Shown: positions 59,342-64,000 of the stretch, in pieces | Layout of the letters: every line of letters begins with the position of its first letter | How positions within the stretch are numbered: position 1 is the stretch's first letter | NCBI GenBank assembly: GCA_030761205.1 | Contig: JAULJL010000002.1 | Span: 18,269,010-18,333,009 of the forward strand | Reading direction: 5' to 3' | Length of the DNA: 64,000 nt | Origin: Fremontodendron californicum | Lineage: Eukaryota > Streptophyta > Magnoliopsida > Malvales > Malvaceae | Translations under genes and position numbers: made by a program | Notes under the pieces: model-generated | The model's input: only the letters and a program-made list of their open reading frames with translations | Databases searched by the model: none | What the model was told of the DNA's origin: nothing

Positions 59342-60643
59342 ATCGCTTATGTAATTCCTATACGATCCATGCTTTGATTGTTACCTTTAACAAAATTGTT
59401 TTGTTCTTTGAGTTATTTTGATCCGATTGTCACTAATCGAAATTGTGAGATTTTGCACTTGTAGTGTTTCGGTTAATGCAATAGTTAATCATGGTGAATT
59501 GATGTTGATTAATTGGTTTAAAATTGTTTTAAACTGATTAATACAACTGGCAAAAGTTCGGCAGCAATTGAGAACTGTTTTGCGTGTTTTGCGCAAATTT
59601 GGTGATTTTAGTTAGAAAAACTTTTAGATTTTTCTTGGCTGGTTTTTAATGCATGGTTTAATGATTCTTAAGATTTAAAATTCCTTAGAATTGTTCTTGG
59701 CAAGCCTGAAAAATCATAAAACTGATTTGGCATTGAAAAGTTGGAAGCTGTGAAAAGCGGATAGATAGCCTATAGGGAGAGAAGGAGGCGACGACTATTT
59801 CGGCGGCTACATCTGATAGCCACAGCCTACGCCTTCCCTTGCTAGGGTTTTCACTTCTATCAGATTCTCATAGCTTATGAATTTTAGCAATATTGAGTTA
59901 CTGATGTTGTAGTATCCTAATTGAACTACAACACTAAAAATTAGTAACCATGTTAATATTGTTAAATTAATTAAATCACCAAAATAAGAATTTACATAAA
60001 TATTCAATTAAATTGTTTAATTGAATGATAATTTAATTAAAGGAAATAATGCTAATTGGGTTAGGATTTATTCTAATGAGATTACAATAAATGTTTATTA
60101 TTTTCTTTGATTTAAATTATGGATCAAATAGAATCATTGAAGGGTAACTAGAGATTAAAGCATGATTTATATGTTCATAAATTGTTTGTGAATGTATGAG
60201 ATGATTATGAACTTAGACCCAATATGATTGTGGATGGTTGAATTTATTTTTATGGTTTTTTAATAAATTAAATAGGGACTGCGAGCCCTGCCTTATCTCT
60301 CATTTTCTAGAGTTGTAAAAATTCTTTCCTCATCTAACTCCCCTCAAATATAACTTGAGGTTTCTTTATTACAAATGTAATTAGTTACATCAAAGTGAAA
60401 ATTAGGATTATATAAGAATAATTTTTGTAACTTGAAGATGGAGACCAAAGGCGCCATGAAGATAAGGAGATTACACGCAAGCTTTGAAGACTATATATGT
60501 AATCACCTAGGAATTTGACCAACTAATTTCCTTTGATGGCTTAAGAAAATTAGATTAGAAAAGTCCATAATCATCCAAGTAGAAAGCATGTTATATATTT
60601 ATTTTATGCGATATTATAAATGCTATGTTATATATTTATTTTA
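59342..60643 (+). mobile_element. Copia-type element, start of internal region (truncated)
   Basis: About 1.3 kb after the PBS. No Gag ORF or other copia protein is visible in any frame, so this is a long leader, a decayed copy or a non-autonomous element. It ends abruptly at 60643, where sequence of element C's array begins. Just before the join, a 20-bp sequence occurs twice (60588-60607 and 60625-60644). Confidence 0.6.
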
Positions 60644-60971
60644 TACTCACATCTAACGTGTCAACTTCACTGGGCCTAAATCAGTTTTATGCCAGTTGCA
60701 TCGGGCTTACTCACATCTTACGTGCCAACTTCACTGGGCCTAACCAACTTTTATGCTAGCTACATCGGGCTTACTCACATCTAACGTGCCAACTTCACTG
60801 GGCCTAAATCACTTTTATGCCAGCTACATCGGCCTTACTCACATCTAACGTCCCAACTTCACTGGGCTTAATCACCATTTATGCCAGCTACATTGGGCAG
60901 ATTCACATCTAAAATGCCAACGTTACTGGGCTTAATCATCTTTTATGCCAGCTACACGGGCTTAACCAAAT
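60644..60971. repeat. 64-bp tandem array, truncated copy in D
   Basis: The last five units or so of the C array, copied unit for unit, including the variant units ending ACGTTACTGGGC and CTACACGGGCTT. Confidence 0.9.
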
Positions 60972-63842
60972 CTTTCGCTTGAAAAACTCCTTCTTCGAGG
61001 CTCCACAACTTTAAAATATCTCATCTAAAATCATTTTCATTTTTCAAAATTTCTCATCATCTTGGGATTTTTTAATACTTTCTTGACTTCATCGTCCCAA
61101 AATGTCTCAATACTCATATCTTTTCTTTTCAGACAAACTTTTGTTTTTCTTATTTTCTTCAACATATTCTTTCTTCTAAATCTAAAGAAAGCCCTTCCCC
61201 TTTTCAGGAAACCTATCTTCTTTTCCTTTGTGTCTTTTCAATGCTTGACGAATGTAATGATCAAATGTATGAATACAAAAAGCAATGTATCTTGCAAAAA
61301 TTCAGATGCGCATGTTTATTACATGATTCATGAATGCTTATGGCACCATTTCACATTAGGAGAATGTTAAGAGGGTTGATCATCTCCCTTTTTTCGTCTC
61401 CTGACGAAGTTTCATGTTGGAGGGAATGACTCTTGCCCTTGTCCATATTTTCCAATTCATCTTTTTGGAAGAAATCGCATGGTTTCGTATTCCCCATTTG
61501 TCCTTACCCCAGTATATTCTTTCTTTTTAATTATCTGGTCAAAACCAAAACACAGAGTCAAACTTCATTCACACTCAAAATTTCACGCCCCTGAACAGAA
61601 TGAATTTTTTGCTAGAGCATATCCACATCTCAATTTAGTTTGTTCTTCTTAAGTCATGTCAATTTTATTTCTTCCAAAATATGTGAAATTGAAGTCTTTC
61701 AGAAATTGGTGATCACCATTAGAGACATTTCTAAGCGAAATGGGAAATCAGCCTCACTTTTTCGAGTGATTTGAATGGTTTAATGGAACAAGGTCAATGG
61801 GCTGATGCAATAAGGTCTGGATTTGTCTAGTAAAGTTTTTCAACTTTACAAAGAGGAGAAGGTGAATGTCCTTTTCTCTTGGCTTATGAGTAAGTTTTCT
61901 CAAAACATGAATTCCTTAAAACCAAACGTTTTTCTAGAAAAAGTTTTAATTAAATCTCATCAATCCTCCAATCTCTAAATATGGCATTTTGATAAGTGTT
62001 AACCTTAGCCATGATAGGTTCAATGTTGGAAGGAAAAATGTTTAACTTTCAAAATCAATTCCAAAGAAAAGGATGTCCTTTTGGTATGTCTAGGAGTTCC
62101 TTGATGCTCCTTGTATTCCTCAAACTGATGGTTTTGGCAATATCAATGTGTGGTATTAGAATTTCTTCTTATTCTGCTCTAGACTACCTATTTTTGGGTT
62201 TTCACCCTAGAGCTTCATTGTTTCTCTCTTTTTTTTTTTTGTTCCATTATGCATCTGATAATTCTAAATTGTTCCACAATGAAATGATAATTCGATGAGA
62301 TAGGATAAATTCTGAGGAAAACTCTTTAGGTCAAATATCCACACTTGATCAAAATGGACTTTAAAGTACGTAACGTAGGCCAAGGTTCGAGGTTCAGAAA
62401 GAAAGGATAAGTAGGCTCAAAATATGTGTTTGAGGGTAATCAAATCAAGGATCATTTCTTGAGGAGGATTCCCTTTTGAAACATTTGTTCCTTCTGGACT
62501 TCTCTTTCCTTCTTTTGACTTTTGCATCTTTTCTTTTTTGTTCTTGGCTTTCAATTTGCCATCCCTTCACATATTTTTTTTGTGTGTTTTTGCTTTTGAT
62601 TCGCCATTTTTTTTACTTTGAATTCATCTAGACAGAGTGAGCCCGTACTTGTTTGGGAGCTCAATTTGCTTTGTTTTTGTCTCCCAGTCGGGACTTATTT
62701 CGCCATGATTTTTGAGAAAATCCTTCCTTGTATTTGCCCCCAGTGTGGAGAGTGATCTTTGATCAGGGTTCAAAGAAAAAGAATTCCTTAAGCTCAAAGG
62801 GGTGACTATGGATAATTTCTCTTTGTGAAAGGGATATGAAAGATGACCATTTCTCATATCAAGTATGAATATTCTCCTTGAAAAGCAATCATCAGGGGAA
62901 ATAGATAATCAAAATTTCATTTTGCATTTAGAATCATTCGAATTCTCATATTCATGATGTCACAATTTTTTTTTTCTTTTTTTTTTCTGCATGCCCAAAA
63001 AATTCATGCGTGATTCATTCTCAGCCACAAATGATGTCTTACTTTGATTTGCCATTGAAGTGAAGGTCTTTTGGTTTGTAATAACCCTGCTGTGAAGGAA
63101 CGTCTCAGATTTTATCTTTGAGCTTCTTGCTAAATGAACTTGTTTGGGTTTCAATCTCTTCAAAGTATTTCCAACACATGGGGAGAGAAAAACAAAGGTG
63201 TTCTTGTTCATCCTTTGGTTCATGTGCTCATAAATCAAGGTCTGGAAAAAGGCCTAGAGATTTGGCTTTTGGATTTTTTCAAAGGGATTCGAAGGTTTTG
63301 AACCTTTAAGTTTTTCTATGACTTGTAATATGGCATAACTTTAACACGTATCAAACTACCTAATCTTGATCTTTTGGAAGATTGACATGTTTGCTTGACT
63401 TTCAAGAAATCCACGAAAGAATTTTTCAAATTTTCATTAATCATGGCGTCAATAAAGGTTATTCTTTGTGACTTTTGAGTGGTATTTATTCAACTAGTCT
63501 ATGATCTATGTACATGTAGAGACAAAGTGTTTCCTAGGAATTCATCCCCCATGATGATCACCTGTTTTTTCGAAACTCATTTCACCATTCAAAGGAGTCT
63601 CCTTTTATTTTCAAAACGGAAAATTATCCTTATGGACTTTTATTTTCAACCTTTTTATTTTTCTTTCTCAAATCATATAAACAAGGCTTAAGAATAATAT
63701 TCAAAACTTCAAATGAGATATGATGCATGATGCTTGGAATTTAAAGTTTATTCATTGAAAGTAAAATGAAAGTAAGTACAAAACTTAAAACAAGGTTAAA
63801 GATTGCCCCTGTTTAGCATGCTACCCTGAGAACAAATGATCC
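60972..63842. other. Non-coding block of D
   Basis: Copy of 41673-44542. The same small frames recur (61062-61370, 61996-62298, 62960-63238, 63479-63691). No gene supported. Confidence 0.75.
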
Positions 63843-64000
63843 TTAGCCCCGTCGTCCTTGATAAGCATCCATGAGCTTTTTGAATTTTGTCGGGTTTACA
63901 TTAATTACAGCCTGAACTTTATCCTTGAATGCAGTGCAGTTCTCTATGGAATGCCTTTTAACTCCGCTATGATACTCACATGTTGCATTAGGATAATACC
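63843..64000 (-). pseudogene. gag: gag pseudogene of D, C-terminal fragment (cut by the window end)
   Basis: Copy of 44543-44701: the zinc-knuckle end of the C-type Gag (CEYHSGVKRHSIENC at C's position). The rest lies beyond the window. Confidence 0.8.

Larger units (their letters stand above)
60644..64000 (-). repeat. Segment D: near-identical duplicate of 41345-44701
   Basis: Colinear copy of the inner part of element C at an offset of 19,299-19,300 bp, with only scattered single-base differences by eye. It starts inside the 64-bp array, with no LTR or PPT on its left. It runs past the window end in the gag C-terminus. C's own two LTRs are much more diverged, so D is a recent DNA-level duplication (or assembly artefact), not an independent insertion. 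Confidence 0.9.

Overview
The window is gene-poor, A+T-rich plant nuclear DNA, almost certainly from a flowering plant and probably a eudicot; the species cannot be told from sequence alone. Nearly every base can be assigned to nested LTR retrotransposons. I recognise no host gene, rRNA, tRNA or CRISPR array. The dominant family is a Tat/Ogre-like Ty3 lineage lying on the minus strand. Its LTRs are very long (4.6-5.6 kb). On the plus strand they read TGTCGCAACC...GTGTCTACA. The primer-binding site reads TGGCGACTCC on the element strand and would pair with a tRNA-Arg 3' end. The polypurine tract is AAAGAGGGGCAGC. The only protein these elements encode is Gag; no protease, reverse transcriptase, RNase H or integrase is recognisable.

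Layout. Element A occupies 1-9249 and 26832-32477, with its 3' LTR cut by the window start. Inside A's 5' LTR sits element B (9250-26826, 17,577 bp), flanked by a perfect 5-bp target duplication CGAAT. B has near-identical LTRs (4578 and 4580 bp) and one intact gag ORF (18822-20279). A abuts an older, inverted LTR fragment F (32478-33875). F is also broken by a Ty1-copia-type element, whose LTR (33876-34900 plus 59013-59324) is itself split by element C (34901-59007, target duplication CTCAA/CTCAT). C's gag is split in turn by a solo LTR, E (45666-51295, target duplication ACTTC/ACTTT). From 60644 to the window end the sequence repeats 41345-44701 almost exactly at an offset of 19,299-19,300 bp. 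This looks like the junction of a 19.3-kb tandem duplication, or a false duplication in the assembly.

Shared internal plan, in element sense (right to left): 5' LTR, tRNA-Arg PBS, about 2 kb of untranslated leader holding a conserved G+C-richer block and ~92-bp repeats, gag, about 2.4 kb of non-coding sequence, an element-specific tandem array, PPT, 3' LTR. The array differs in each element: ~57-bp units in A, 336-bp and 180-bp units in B, 63/64-bp units in C. Each LTR carries a cluster of TTGACT W-box-like motifs and inverted telo-boxes near its U3 start. The B LTRs also carry a clear TATA box. The picture is an established non-autonomous, gag-only family that would need polymerase functions from a partner element. 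One stretch in A's leader (about 6663-7430) is compositionally foreign and may be organellar DNA.
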